Assembly: GCA_963281255.1 (NCBI GenBank)
Contig: OY725493.1
Location: 3,007,857-3,071,856, forward strand
DNA: 64,000 nucleotides
Source: Aphrocallistes beatrix
Taxonomy: Eukaryota > Porifera > Hexactinellida > Sceptrulophora > Aphrocallistidae
Reading direction: 5' to 3'
In this document: positions 1 to 9,980 of the stretch, in pieces
Layout of the letters: each line of letters opens with the position of its first letter
How positions within the stretch are numbered: position 1 is the first letter of the stretch
Position numbers and translations under genes: made by a program
Notes under the pieces: generated by a model
What the model saw: only the letters and a program-made list of their open reading frames with translations
What the model was told of the DNA's origin: nothing
The model's database searches: none

Positions 1-143
1 TAGTGTGACTCAAGATAGTGTATATATGATGAAAACGCGTAATTGAAGTCATCCTGAAATTATAATACTCTTCCTAAACATGTGTTTGATATTACACGAG
101 GTTAAAGTTCATTGCCAATAATTTGTGACATATTGTGAATACC
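1..143. mobile_element. Right end of a palindromic TA-type MITE, cut by the window edge
   Basis: The sequence from GTGTGACTCAA through the AATAATTTGTGACA region matches the right arm of the full element at 55002-56156 (same order of GTGTGACTCAAAACA, GAAATTATAATACTC, AAAGTCTAGTGCCAATAATT blocks). The terminal CACACTG is degraded here and the left arm lies outside the window. It is non-coding. Confidence 0.6.
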
Positions 144-288
144 CATACTTTCCAATCTCGGTTAGACCAGCCATGACATACTCAATAGGTTTCAATGTTG
201 ATATTCGTACTCGGCATTTAATTTGGAGAAATTTAAAGGGTCACATGACCATATTCGAGCTCAATATTTTCCGGGACGACGCAAGAAT

Positions 289-967
289 GTAGATTGTAAT
301 TCGAATATTTTCAATGATTTTAAAAGATTTTTCGATTCTACGACTTAGAAATGTGTTTTGTATGGCGAGTTTGAAGAAAAAAAAATGTGTCCTGGCACGG
401 AGCGAAAATCGTGAATCAGAGCCCACTGCTTTTCAAGTTATCTTCAAAGAGTCTTCAAATTTTAGGAAAAATTAGCTCACACATTTTCCTCGAACACTCT
501 AAATTTGTAGAAATGTTGGATGTTCAGATCAGTGCATTTTGAGGACCAATTGGATCTGATTTTTTTGTGATGTGAAAAAAGTGCAAATTTGGGGAATTTT
601 GCAAAATGTATCTAATTTGAACTGCGAATGAATAACTTTTTCTCGTTTCTGATAATCAATTCAGTGGATTTAATAAATATTTATATGGCGAATGAAAGGT
701 ATCTGGTGCTAAATCGTCATGGAACATCGATTATGAAGACATTTTTACAGAAGCAGTGGGCCCTGATTCGCGATTTTCGATGCGTACCAGGACACATTTT
801 TTTTTCTTCAAACTCGCCATACAAAACACATTTCTGAGTCTTAGAATCTTTTAAAATCATTGAAAATATTCGAATTACAATCTCTAAGGGCCATAATAAC
901 TAAGATCGTTTGAGTATAATAAATTTATACCTAATGAAGCTTGTAACAGAACTTAATTGTCACCCTG
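289..967. mobile_element. CAGGGT-type MITE, 5'-truncated copy
   Basis: This copy is collinear with the complete element at 14080-14802. Shared blocks include GATTGTAATTCGAATATTTT, the CTCACACATTTTCCTCGAACA block and the CTAAATCGTCATGGAACATC block. The right end CACCCTG is followed by TA at 968-969. The left terminal repeat is missing, so it is 5'-truncated. The short ORFs inside (241-426 minus, 628-837 plus) are repeat sequence, not genes. Confidence 0.65.
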
Positions 968-1476
968 TAAGTAGTATTTGCCTATTTCATTTCCAAGCCA
1001 TTGTTTACTTTCTGATTGCTAGTTTATATCAGTACCTACTGTCACGAAATCAACTAGACTTAGGTTTTCAAATACACTGGAACATCTAGAACAATTTTGA
1101 GAATGATTTCTCATTGGATTTAACCACAATGACGTGATCATATTTATACCCATTTATGGCAATTATTATATAACTGAAATAAGCATTACAAATGGGTGAA
1201 TACTTTTATATTTTTTCTAATTGACACAAGAAATACAAGAATTGCTAATGGACAAAGATACACAACTAACCTTTATAACGCTTGGTGGATTTAAATGCTG
1301 AATCCTGGTCCTTACGGCGTGTTTCACTGAATTGCTTCCTCAAGTTGTTAAAATAGATTTTGGAACTTGGAAAAGATCTTATTCACTATTTCTCTTGATT
1401 TAATCGAGTGTTCAGGAAAATGCACTCGACACAAAATGATGTAAAGTTGCATTGGGCAGAGTTATACAATCTTGAT

Positions 1477-2010
1477 TTAAGTTATTGAAGTAATCAGATG
1501 GAACTTCGTTATTCTGCAAGGTGCACAAACAGTCAGGAAACTTGATGAAATGGATATATTGAGACTACATAAAGGGCTACCGTCAATATTTCTCTTCATT
1601 GAGCAATTCGGAGCGATTCGTTCAGAGATGACATAATTGGTCTGTATTAATGCGTTAAATGTTTGGTGTGATAAACCTAACCTTTTCGATTCTTGCAATG
1701 TATTTAGCCAATTACTAGAGGAACAAAGAAATTCTGTTTTTGCATTCAATCATTTCGAACTACAGCCTTTTCCTTCACTTAGAGGGTGAAACCGCTCTTT
1801 TGAATTGACACTTCGAATCAAGTTATAAAAAACAGCAGTAATTTTCTCTTTGGGAAGATACAATCGAATACCTGCTATAGTCGTTTCGTGGAGTACAGCA
1901 AGAATTAAAGTAACATATTGTTTTTTATTTCCTGGATGAAGTACTGAGGAGTTAATTTTATTTAAAATACTCATCGAAGTGAAATTGAGTTTGGACATGC
2001 ATTCCATCAA
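1477..2010 (-). pseudogene. P-element/THAP9-like transposase fragment
   Basis: Two open stretches (2010-1753 and 1749-1477) lie in the same minus frame, separated by one TGA at 1750-1752, and together give about 177 residues. The pattern LHPGNKKQYVTLILAVL, then a TAVFYNLI...NSKERF segment, then a SHQTFNALIQTNYVIS segment resembles the middle of P-element and THAP9 transposases (x-HP-x3-K-M-V-x-LA-Q-V-L, a D-x-x-NSR-like turn, then a helical region with an S-x-x-T pattern). No THAP zinc finger or complete catalytic core is visible. The in-frame stop and missing ends mark it as dead. The family call rests on pattern memory; a profile search would decide it. Confidence 0.42.
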
Positions 2011-2257
2011 GTTATATTGTTATGTCATTGCCAATGTAGTTTGTGGTACGTAGAAACTGAAGAGCTTGACAATTGTCAATCGGAGGAGAATTAAGTTTAC
2101 ATAGGAGTGAGTTGCTTAGGAGTGGAATGCACTTTTTAAGAAAGCTATAGGCTGAATTAGAAGTACGTAGGGCACTCGAAAAGTTTTGACGTTTGCTATG
2201 AAACCATTAATCTAGAAGAAAGATTTATTGCTAATTCGTTTCATTCTGCGGTTATTA

Positions 2258-3594
2258 CAGGGGCATTCAATAAATACTAATCACACCCCACCAAAACAAA
2301 AAATAATTGTGTAAATTGGATGATTTTTACTAAGAATGTTCAAAGTAATCTCCTTTATACTTTACAACAGAATTTAGCCTTTTAATCCAATTTTCAAACG
2401 TCATCCTATACTCATCCTTGGGTATGACTTCGAGGTATTGGAAAATTGCCCGACCAAGGCTGAGCCGATCTTCAAATTCGCGTCCAGAGAGGTGATCTTT
2501 GAGTTTTCTGAACAGCCAGAAGTCACATGGGGCTATATCAGGGGAGTAAGGTGGGTGCAGGACTTCGTGCATACCCATATCTTTAATTTTTTGCTTGACA
2601 GCCAAAGTTTTATGTGGTCTGGCATTATCATGCAAAATTTTGAGACCACGTGTTCCAGTCTTTGGACGACGCTTAAGGTACGATTTCTCAACTTCAGGTA
2701 ACACAACATCAGCGTAGAATTGTCCAGTAAGTGTTTGGCCTTTGGGAACAGGGATCTGGGCTACAGGCCCTAGCCCATCGAAAAATATGCAGTATAAGAC
2801 CTTCGGAGCACGAAAGTCGGACACACAAACAGCTGGGGGTACCTCTCCTTTTTTCAGCCATACCCTGCCATCTTGTTTTCTGATCGGTGGCTTGAATTGT
2901 ATCCAAGTTTCATCCCCTGTTACTATCTCTAATAAACGTCTTGGGTCACACCATTCATAGATTGTGAGGTTTTCCTTGGCCATTTCGAGTCTAGCGGCCT
3001 TTTGTGGAGAAGTCAGGCAATGCGGTACCCATCGCACTTGGACCTTCCTCAGTTCCAACTCCGACTTCAGAATCGTGTGTGCACTTCCCGTTGAAATGCC
3101 AACATTGTTAGCTACGTCCTCAACCGAAGAATGGGGGAAAGAGTCGACGTATTCCTTTACCTCATTCAATTTGTCACTGTTGGTCGCCAGTTTTGGTGCT
3201 CCAGGACGAGGGGCGTCTTGGACAGAGGCCCTGCCTTCCCTGAACAGGTTTACCCATCTTCTGACAGTTGAATATGATAGAGAATCTTCTCCACATATCA
3301 TTGCCAGCTCCTCATAAATAGACTTTGGAGGGATTTCGAGGATAGTGCGAAATTTGACATACGTCCGTTGCTCAATTTCAGAGTAATTAGGACAAGAAGC
3401 CATGCAAAATATGATAGTCCAAAATGTAGATATCTAAAATCACTGAAACTCGAGAAATAATGGAGTAATCAACTCCCTCTAAGTTTTGTTATAGAGTTAA
3501 AATATGGTTGTATATAATTGCATTGAGTTGACTGGGTTTGTAATACTCTTTCATTGAAATATATTTCGTGATTAGTATTTATTGAATGCCCCTG
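2258..3594 (-). mobile_element. Mariner element 1, complete
   Basis: This is a 1,337-bp element whose first 27 bases (starting CAGGGGCATTCAATAAATAC) are exactly mirrored at the other end. TA flanks both sides (2256-2257, 3595-3596). It carries one uninterrupted transposase on the minus strand. Perfect terminal repeats plus an intact ORF suggest a young insertion. It sits in the 5' untranslated part of mariner-2. Confidence 0.93.
2330..3403 (-). CDS. Mariner transposase (DD34D), intact
   Basis: This 357-residue protein is the usual mariner length. Residues about 10-115 form paired helix-turn-helix DNA-binding domains (SYSTVRRWVNLFREG, then VEDVANNVGISTGSAHTIL). The WVPHCLT linker motif is at 125-131. 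Catalytic aspartates are D164 (TGDETW), D259 (HDNARPH) and D294 (YSPDIAPCDFWLF), with 34 residues between the second and third, the mariner DD34D spacing. It should cut and paste its own element at TA sites in the nucleus. The ATG at 3403 gives a full N-terminus with no in-frame stop. No intron is needed. All key residues are present, so it could be active. Confidence 0.95.
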   Translation of the reverse strand: MASCPNYSEIEQRTYVKFRTILEIPPKSIYEELAMICGEDSLSYSTVRRWVNLFREGRASVQDAPRPGAPKLATNSDKLNEVKEYVDSFPHSSVEDVANNVGISTGSAHTILKSELELRKVQVRWVPHCLTSPQKAARLEMAKENLTIYEWCDPRRLLEIVTGDETWIQFKPPIRKQDGRVWLKKGEVPPAVCVSDFRAPKVLYCIFFDGLGPVAQIPVPKGQTLTGQFYADVVLPEVEKSYLKRRPKTGTRGLKILHDNARPHKTLAVKQKIKDMGMHEVLHPPYSPDIAPCDFWLFRKLKDHLSGREFEDRLSLGRAIFQYLEVIPKDEYRMTFENWIKRLNSVVKYKGDYFEHS

Positions 3595-3662
3595 TAGTAT
3601 ACACTGAAAATTTCATTCATTTATCTTTTATACTTCCAGAAATATTTGACTTGTTAGTCTGC

Positions 3663-4185
3663 ATGGCTTCTAACTTGCTTACATCATCCTCAGATTTCAC
3701 AAGACGAGATTTTCGTGCAATGATTTTGATTTTATCCAAAATGAAGAAGACGAGGCAGGAGATCCATGAAACTCTACAGGAACATTTCCCAGATGTTGCT
3801 CCTTCCTTGAGTACAGTTGAGCGATGGTGCAGAGAATTTACTCATGGGAACTTCGTTCTAGAGGATGCTCCTCGTGCAGGGAGGCCGAGTGTTTCCCACA
3901 ATGAACAAAATGTGGATCAAGTACTGGAACTAGTGATCCAGGATTCTCATGTTACATACGCTCAGATAGAGCATGAAACTGGCCTCTCATCGGAGACTAT
4001 TAATGTCATTATACATAAAGAACTTTGTCTACGAAAGTTGTGTGCCCGCTGGATTCCCCATTCTTTGACTTTAGAGCAAAAATCGGCCCAAGTTGACTTT
4101 TGTAAAATTATGCTCAAAAGATTTGATAATGGAACTGCAAGGGCTGTTTCTGATATTCTTACAGGGGATGAAACATGGATATACC
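3663..4185 (+). pseudogene. Mariner-2 transposase, N-terminal half
   Basis: The frame is open from upstream, but the likely start is the ATG at 3663 (MASNLLTSSSDF), because codons before about 3595 belong to mariner-1's terminal repeat. It encodes the helix-turn-helix region (PSLSTVERWCREFTHG, LEDAPRAGRPS), the linker CARWIPHSLT and the first catalytic aspartate in TGDETWIY. The frame is then broken by the hAT insertion at 4186. The C-terminal half resumes at 7900. Joined across one copy of the 8-bp repeat, the two halves stay in frame (1,107 bases, 368 residues), so the gene was intact when it was hit. Confidence 0.9.
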
Positions 4186-4316
4186 CAAGGTTGTGTCAAA
4201 CTCAATGATTTGAATTATTTTTTTTGTAATATTGCATCAGATCATTTACATAATACACACCAGATCAATCAATTCAATCATTTGCGCTCATTCAAATCAT
4301 TCAGCTCATTCATTTT

Positions 4317-4684
4317 AATCATTCAATTCATTTCAATTCAATTCAATTCAATTCAAATCAATTCAATTCAATTCAAATCAATTCAAATCAACTCAATTCA
4401 ATTCAATTCAATTCAAATCAATTCAAATCAACTCAACTCAACTCAATTCAATTCAATTCAATTCAAATCAATTCAATTCAAATCAACTCAATTCAAATCA
4501 ATTCAATTCAATTCAATTCAATTCAATTCAACTCAATTCAATTCAATTCAATTCAAATCAACTCAATTCAATTCAATTCAATTCAATTCAATTCAATTCA
4601 AATCAATTCAATTCAAATCAATTCAATTCAATTCAATTCAAATCAAATCAATTCAATTCAGATCATTTAAATCATTTAATTCAA
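4317..4684. repeat. (ATTCA/AATCA/ACTCA)n array, left subterminal part of hAT-1
   Basis: There are about 70 near-perfect 5-bp units, mostly ATTCA with interspersed AATCA and ACTCA. The long plus-strand ORF through it (a Ser-Ile-Gln-Asn-Phe-Lys repeat protein) is an artefact of a stop-free pentamer. The same array in the same orientation recurs at 7387-7740. Confidence 0.95.
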
Positions 4685-4691
4685 TTCAGAT

Positions 4692-4860
4692 ACCGTATAT
4701 AGTTTTTAGCCCCTGAAGAAAAATAAATGTTTCACAATACATATGCAAGAGAGCTTTCGATAAATATAACCGCACGAGTGAACCAAGAAATTAGAACCCT
4801 CTTTTTGGGGGGGGGGGGGGCGATTATTCGAGGGCCGGCAACTATTCGAGTATATACGGT
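4692..4860. mobile_element. Small MITE with ACCGTATATA ends
   Basis: Inverted ends ACCGTATATA and TATATACGGT enclose 169 bp. This includes a 14-G run near 4808-4820 and the motif CGAGGGCCGGCAACTATTCG before the right end. It is inserted between the pentamer array and the hAT-1 transposase 3' end. It is non-coding. Confidence 0.6.
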
Positions 4861-5051
4861 CATTCAAATATAAATCAATTCGAATCAATTCATATATATG
4901 TATTCAATGAAATTATAATGGTTGATAAATAAATGTATGTATTATATTACGTGTAATACATGTATAAATACAGTAGTAACTAGTAACAGAAAAAGTGGTG
5001 AATATAATAGTTACTTCTAAACTTTAAGGTACTACAGTGGCCTAATAGAAA

Positions 5052-7205
5052 CTAAAGAGAAGTCTGTTTCTTCTTCATCATCCGGTGTTTTAGGGTAACT
5101 AGTAATTCAATTGTTTCTCCACTCAACATAGCCCTATAAGGTGCACAAATGCGTGTTGCAATGCTAAAAAGTCGCTCGTTTTCAGCAATTGACGGAGTTG
5201 GGATTAAGTAGATCTGAGACAATTTGAACAAGATAGGAATCTGTTTGCCATTTGCACTCCACCAAACTTGGGGATCAATATCAATATCATTACTAACGTA
5301 CTTCGCTAAACTATTAAAAGAATATAGTTCCTCCTCGATTGTGTCCATTTGTGGAGAAGAATCTTTCATCTTTGGGAACAAACTTTTACGACATCTAGAT
5401 GGCGAGGAAATTTTAGGAGAAATTGGAGTGGTTGGAATCCTTCGATCCATTTCAACCATCACCTTCATACACTTCTTCAGTAGTTCAAGATATTCAGGGT
5501 GTTCCAATGCTTTAACGGAAAATCTGGGATCAAGACAGTTAGCAATAACTAGAAATTTATCATCGTAAATGGCTGAAAATCGTTTTTTAACTATAGATAT
5601 AAGTGCTTTTGCAGATGAATTCGGATCTTGGTCAATATCTGCTAATTGCTTATACACCATTTCTAGAGCCGGAAGTACCATCCCACTAGTACCTAAAGAA
5701 TGCTGAAATTCTATAGTAAATAAACGGATAGGTTCTAATACTTCGAGCAAATCTTGTAATATTATGATTTCTGATCGTTTTGGTGGTTTACATTTCATAG
5801 GAGGTAACAATTTTAGAAGTCCGCGTTTTTCTGCCTCTAAAAACGACTCAATCATTACGTATATTGAGTCCCAACGTGTCTGATTATTTAAAGAGAGTGA
5901 AAAGTTGTTTTCTAAAAATATTTCAGCACATCGTGAAGATTTTTTGCAACTACTAATATACTTCTTCGTCACATGTATCAGCTGTGTTATGTTATTATGA
6001 GATTCAGGAGGATTTGATAGGTAATCTTGGACTGCGAGTTGAATTAAGTGACAAACACACCTTCCCCATATTGGTAATAATTCTTTCACCCGTAGTTTGT
6101 CGATTAATTCATTTTTCACAATTCTATGTTGGAAACTGTCGGAAATATCCGTTATTGCTGTTTCGATAATACTGTTTGGTATGTCATCAATTTCTGCATC
6201 AACATCGATAAAATTTTCAAAATCCTCATCGATTATTATCCCAGTTACCTGCTCATATTCATTCACAATTTCATCAACAGAAAGATCGTCATGGTGATCA
6301 ACATAATCTTTCAAAAAGATTCTCAAAGCTTTAGCCATATTTGCTGCATTATCAGATCCGATTCTGATTATTTTGTTCAAAATACCCCATTCTTTGGCGA
6401 TAGCTATAATAAACTCAGCAATATTTCGTCCTGTATGACTACCTTTAAATATCTTGATGCCTAATAATTCTGCATTCAGTTTTGCATTAGTACTCATAAA
6501 ATTCACTATCACACCTAACATACTTAGCAATCTCCGGCTGGACCAGCCATCTATAGTTAGGGATACGAACTCACATTGATCAAGTTTCTCATGCAGTTCC
6601 TTTTGGCTATCCTCCAACATAGGTTTAAGAATGGAGTTTTTCAGTTTACGCCTATAGGGAACCCTATATTTAGGATTTAAACCATTGCAAAAAGCTCGAA
6701 ATTCATCACCCTCTACCAACCTCAGGGGGACCTCAGAAAAAACTATGAAGTTGCCCAACAATGTATCTAGGTGAGTTTGTGCTTCCTTATTAAGTTTATC
6801 AAATGAAATATCCCCCTTAACCACTGATGAGAGTTTAGGCTGTGATCTTTCTTTCTCTTTTTTCCATTTATCATATTTTGCTTTGCACCCCTTTGATTTT
6901 TCAGCATTAAAATGGCGAATGAGGTTAGATAATGAATGATCAGCGGCCATTCCAGTCCAACCACACAGTTTACATTTATGTCGTTTTTCTGATACTAACT
7001 GGAAGAATTCGTCATACCATTTAGGCCTGCTTCGGGGTTTCAGGAAACGCGATTCTGAGAAATTTAGAGAAGTGGTTTCTGAGAGCATTTCTATATCGGC
7101 ATCGGGACAGTTATCATTGAGAAAATTGCTCTGAATATCATCATGTTCTTGTACAAAAGGATTATCGAGCACATCATATATAAATTCGTCTTCACCTTCC
7201 GCCAT
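5052..7205 (-). CDS. hAT transposase with BED zinc finger, intact
   Basis: This uninterrupted 717-residue protein has an acidic N-terminus (1-50) followed by a BED-type finger (C78, C81, H98, C107 in CKLCGWTG...LIRHFN). The RNase H-like core shows D219 in SLTIDGWSS and D285 in RIGSDNAANMAKAL. The CxxH motif is in GRCVCHLIQLAVQDYL, followed by the conserved NQTRWDS segment near 441-447. The C-terminal hAT dimerisation region contains PSIAENERLFSIATRI. All normal parts are present at usual family length, so activity is plausible. It mobilises hAT-1, in which it lies. The ATG at 7205 is the only upstream start in frame near the 5' end. Confidence 0.93.
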   Translation of the reverse strand: MAEGEDEFIYDVLDNPFVQEHDDIQSNFLNDNCPDADIEMLSETTSLNFSESRFLKPRSRPKWYDEFFQLVSEKRHKCKLCGWTGMAADHSLSNLIRHFNAEKSKGCKAKYDKWKKEKERSQPKLSSVVKGDISFDKLNKEAQTHLDTLLGNFIVFSEVPLRLVEGDEFRAFCNGLNPKYRVPYRRKLKNSILKPMLEDSQKELHEKLDQCEFVSLTIDGWSSRRLLSMLGVIVNFMSTNAKLNAELLGIKIFKGSHTGRNIAEFIIAIAKEWGILNKIIRIGSDNAANMAKALRIFLKDYVDHHDDLSVDEIVNEYEQVTGIIIDEDFENFIDVDAEIDDIPNSIIETAITDISDSFQHRIVKNELIDKLRVKELLPIWGRCVCHLIQLAVQDYLSNPPESHNNITQLIHVTKKYISSCKKSSRCAEIFLENNFSLSLNNQTRWDSIYVMIESFLEAEKRGLLKLLPPMKCKPPKRSEIIILQDLLEVLEPIRLFTIEFQHSLGTSGMVLPALEMVYKQLADIDQDPNSSAKALISIVKKRFSAIYDDKFLVIANCLDPRFSVKALEHPEYLELLKKCMKVMVEMDRRIPTTPISPKISSPSRCRKSLFPKMKDSSPQMDTIEEELYSFNSLAKYVSNDIDIDPQVWWSANGKQIPILFKLSQIYLIPTPSIAENERLFSIATRICAPYRAMLSGETIELLVTLKHRMMKKKQTSL

Positions 7206-7386
7206 AAAAATAATTTAGAGAAAAACTAATACGTACAAAAACAATTGTAAAAATGACTATAATTTGACAGCTTTTATATATTATGAAGGAAGGCCTAATC
7301 CAAAATTTGAAGTATAATGATGCATAGTTGCGAATCGCAACTATGCATCATTATACTCGCAACTTGCGATATGATCCACATAGTGT

Positions 7387-7740
7387 TGATTCAATTCAAA
7401 TCAACTCAATTCAAATCAACTCAACTCAATTCAATTCAATTCAAATCAATTCAAATCAATTCAAATCAATTCAAATCAATTCAAATCAATTCAAATCAAC
7501 TCAATTCAATTCAAATCAATTCAATTCAACTCAATTCAATTCAATTCAAATCAATTCAATTCAAATCAATTCAATTCAATTCAATTCAATTCAATTCAAT
7601 TCAATTCAAATCAATTCAAATCAAATCAACTCAATTCAAATCAATTCAATTCAACTCAATTCAATTCAAATCAATTCAATTCAAATCAATTCAAATCAAT
7701 TCAATTCAATTCAATTCAATTCAATTCAATTCAATTAATT
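7387..7740. repeat. (ATTCA/AATCA/ACTCA)n array, right subterminal part of hAT-1
   Basis: This is the second pentamer array of hAT-1, of similar length and in the same orientation as the one at 4317-4684, with degenerate AATCA/GATCA units continuing to 7870. ORFs spanning it fuse the array to mariner-2's C-terminal half and are artefacts. Just before it, 7320-7355 holds a short hairpin (ATGATGCATAGTTGCGA mirrored). Confidence 0.95.
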
Positions 7741-7891
7741 CAAATGAAATTTCAGATCATTCAGATCATTCTATTTTATTCAATGACAACATTCAGATCA
7801 ATCAACTCAATCATTTCTTATTAACCAACTCAATCAAATCAAATCAAAAAATGAAGTTTTTTTCAAATCAAATTGATTTGACTCAACCTTG

Positions 7892-8483
7892 GATATACCA
7901 TTATGATCCGGAAACAAAACAACAATCGAAGGAGTGGGTGGAAGAAGATGCTCCACCTCCAACAAAAGTACGAAGGGCGAAATCTGTAGGGAAGCAAATG
8001 TGGGCAATTTTTTTCAGATCCAGTGGGTTTGTAGCAGCTGTGGCGCTTGAGGATAGAAAAACAGTTACTGCCGATTGGTACACCACAGTATGCCTCCCCA
8101 AAGTCATCACAGAAATAAATTATCAGCGTGAAAAGGCGGGTGTCAGGGGCATTTTGCTCCATCATGATAACGCATCATCTCACACCGCACTCAGAACTCG
8201 CGAGTTTTTGGAAGATTCTGGACTTAGAACACTACCCCATCCTCCGTACAGTCCAGACCTAGCCCCTTGCGACTTCTGGCTGTTCCCTACGATTAAGAAT
8301 GAGTTGCGTGGAAGGAGATTTTCATCGAATGAGGAGCTGGTGGGGGCACTTTTCAAGGTAATCGAAGCCATACCCAAAGATGAGTGGAAAATGTGTTTTC
8401 AGAAGTGGTTTAGTAGAATGAAAAAATGTATAGAGTCTCATGGAGAGTATGTTGAGAAAATGTATTATAAATCTTCATACTAA
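7892..8483 (+). pseudogene. Mariner-2 transposase, C-terminal half
   Basis: The frame resumes after the right copy of GATATACC and runs to a TAA at 8481-8483. It carries HYDPETKQQSKEW, the second catalytic aspartate in HHDNASSHTALRT and the third in YSPDLAPCDFWLF, again with 34 residues between. Together with 3663-4185 it is a complete DD34D transposase split only by the hAT element. No other disabling change is seen. Confidence 0.9.
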
Positions 8484-8529
8484 CTATTTGATATGTCGGT
8501 GAACGTTAAAACTTTTCGAGTGCCCCTCG

Positions 8530-9540
8530 TATACCTTAACATCAGAGAACCGCAGGACTTGGGGGAGTACTTAGATCTTCCGCAAGGCCTAAAATAACTA
8601 AGTTAGTAGTTCTTTAATAACATCAACATCGAATTCTGAGTGAAAATTCCAACAATATTTTGGTAAATTTTCAAGAACATCAAGATGGTTAATTTATGAC
8701 CAGTGGACTCCTGGATATATCTTGGCAGAGGAATCACCTTCATGACTAACTAAGTTGAACATGGAAGTCTGTGTAGATAGTAACAGATGCTACACGAGAA
8801 CAGATAACGAGGTGTTAAGCAGTTAAAAGATTTTCTTCGATGTATAGTTTAAAATCAACATGTACGGGAGCTTGTCTGAGGAATTAAACTACATCTAGGA
8901 ATTGCCGATTTTTATATTTCTCTTCGAAGCTAGAAATCTCGTCTGGCTCAGAAAGATTGATTGAGGATGAATAGTTGGAATAGGATCCAATTTGTAATTC
9001 AATCGAATAAAATTATGATGGTAACTTTCAGGTAGCTTGGCTCAAAGTGCCGTATACAGATAAAATAATTATACGCGTATGTTGCTAAATAATCAGCTGA
9101 TCTGTTGAGCTAGAGCAACCATTTAGCAACAAGTTCTTGCTTCTGAGGAAACTTGAAACGACGGTAGTTTGGTCCATTCTTATACCCGGAATTACAGCCA
9201 ACAGCAGAGCACTTGTTCGGCATCTCTATGAATCAATATTAATTCTAATAAGGAAAAAAACAAGTTATCGAAACCTCGAAGATTACTGAATTGTTCATTA
9301 ATCAACTATTTAAATAAGTTCTCAGAAGTATATCATAGGGAAAGGCTAAGATGAACAATTTGATAGTAGACAATACTATTGAATGAATGAATTAATTAAT
9401 AAACACAAATTTTCCGGTATTTTCACCACAGTAAAAATATAGTCTGACAAAATTGAATTAATTATGGTTGGCCAACAACAGTATATAATCATGTATAATT
9501 ATATGGGCCGATACGAAAAATTGTCTAAGGACAAATGACT
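8530..9540. other. No recognisable gene
   Basis: This is AT-rich non-coding sequence between mariner-2's right end and the right inverted arm of the shell element. No open frame above 60 codons and no clear repeat of other window sequence was found. Confidence 0.5.
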
Positions 9541-9980
9541 ACATGAACAAATGTATCCTGGAAAGTATCAAAGTACTCACTCATTTATAATGCTTAATTC
9601 AGTTATATAACAATGACCATATAGGTATATATATTTCTGATTACATCATTGTGATTAAATCCAGTGAGAAATCATACTCAAAAGTGTTGTAGATGTTTTC
9701 AGCGTATTTGAAACGTTTAGTTGATTTCGTGACAGTAGGTACTGATATAGATATAGCAATCAGAAAGTAAACAATGGCCTGGAAATGAAATAGGCAAATA
9801 CTATACGTACTTATATTGCCGTATTATATAATAGGCCATGCTCTAATTCAATTTCTTTATTTTGTGAACATAATCCGAGTAGGATGATTGAAGTGTGTTC
9901 TAATTCTTTGTTTTGTTAGATAGAATGCAATTAGCTGTAGATGTAACTAGTTTCCACAATATCTTCCGACCAAAAAATCA

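Larger units (their letters stand above)
4186..7891 (-). mobile_element. hAT element 1, complete, inside mariner-2 transposase
   Basis: The ends are CAAGGTTGTGTCAAA and, reversed, CAAGGTTGAGTCAAA. The host bases GATATACC are duplicated exactly at 4178-4185 and 7892-7899, the 8-bp duplication diagnostic of hAT transposition. The element is 3,706 bp. It encodes an intact 717-residue transposase on the minus strand and carries pentamer arrays just inside both ends (4320-4680 and 7387-7740). A small ACCGTATATA MITE sits at 4692-4860. Confidence 0.95.
2166..8529 (+). mobile_element. Mariner element 2 (host of two nested insertions)
   Basis: The ends are inverted: left CGTAGGGCACTCGAAAAGTT and right (reversed) CGAGGGGCACTCGAAAAGTT, each flanked by TA (2164-2165, 8530-8531), the Tc1/mariner target. 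The transposase starts at 3663 on the plus strand and resumes at 7900. Removing mariner-1 (2258-3594 plus one TA) and the hAT element (4186-7891 plus one 8-bp repeat) leaves 1,311 bp, normal for a mariner. Insertion order is therefore mariner-2 first, then the other two. Confidence 0.9.
970..9822. mobile_element. Outer shell element with ~270-bp inverted arms
   Basis: The left arm, about 970-1245, reappears inverted at about 9541-9822. Blocks such as CTACTGTCACGAAATCAACT and TTGTTTACTTTCTGATTGCT match with scattered differences. The interior holds a broken P-element-like ORF (1477-2010 minus) and the nested mariner/hAT cluster 2166-8529. The outer ends are unclear because a MITE abuts the left arm at 968. 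Whether the P-like ORF belongs to this shell is inference. Without the nested cluster the shell would be about 2.5 kb. Confidence 0.5.

Noticed and set aside
2438..3317. Plus-strand frames overlapping mariner-1
   Set aside because: They are antisense shadows of the intact minus-strand transposase.
4093..4716. Long Ser/Ile/Gln/Asn repeat proteins at 4093-4716 and 7317-7738
   Set aside because: They are translations of stop-free pentamer arrays inside a hAT element. All frames of the array are open and no start context or domain supports a gene.
6097..6464. Plus-strand frames overlapping the hAT-1 transposase
   Set aside because: They are antisense shadows with no independent support.
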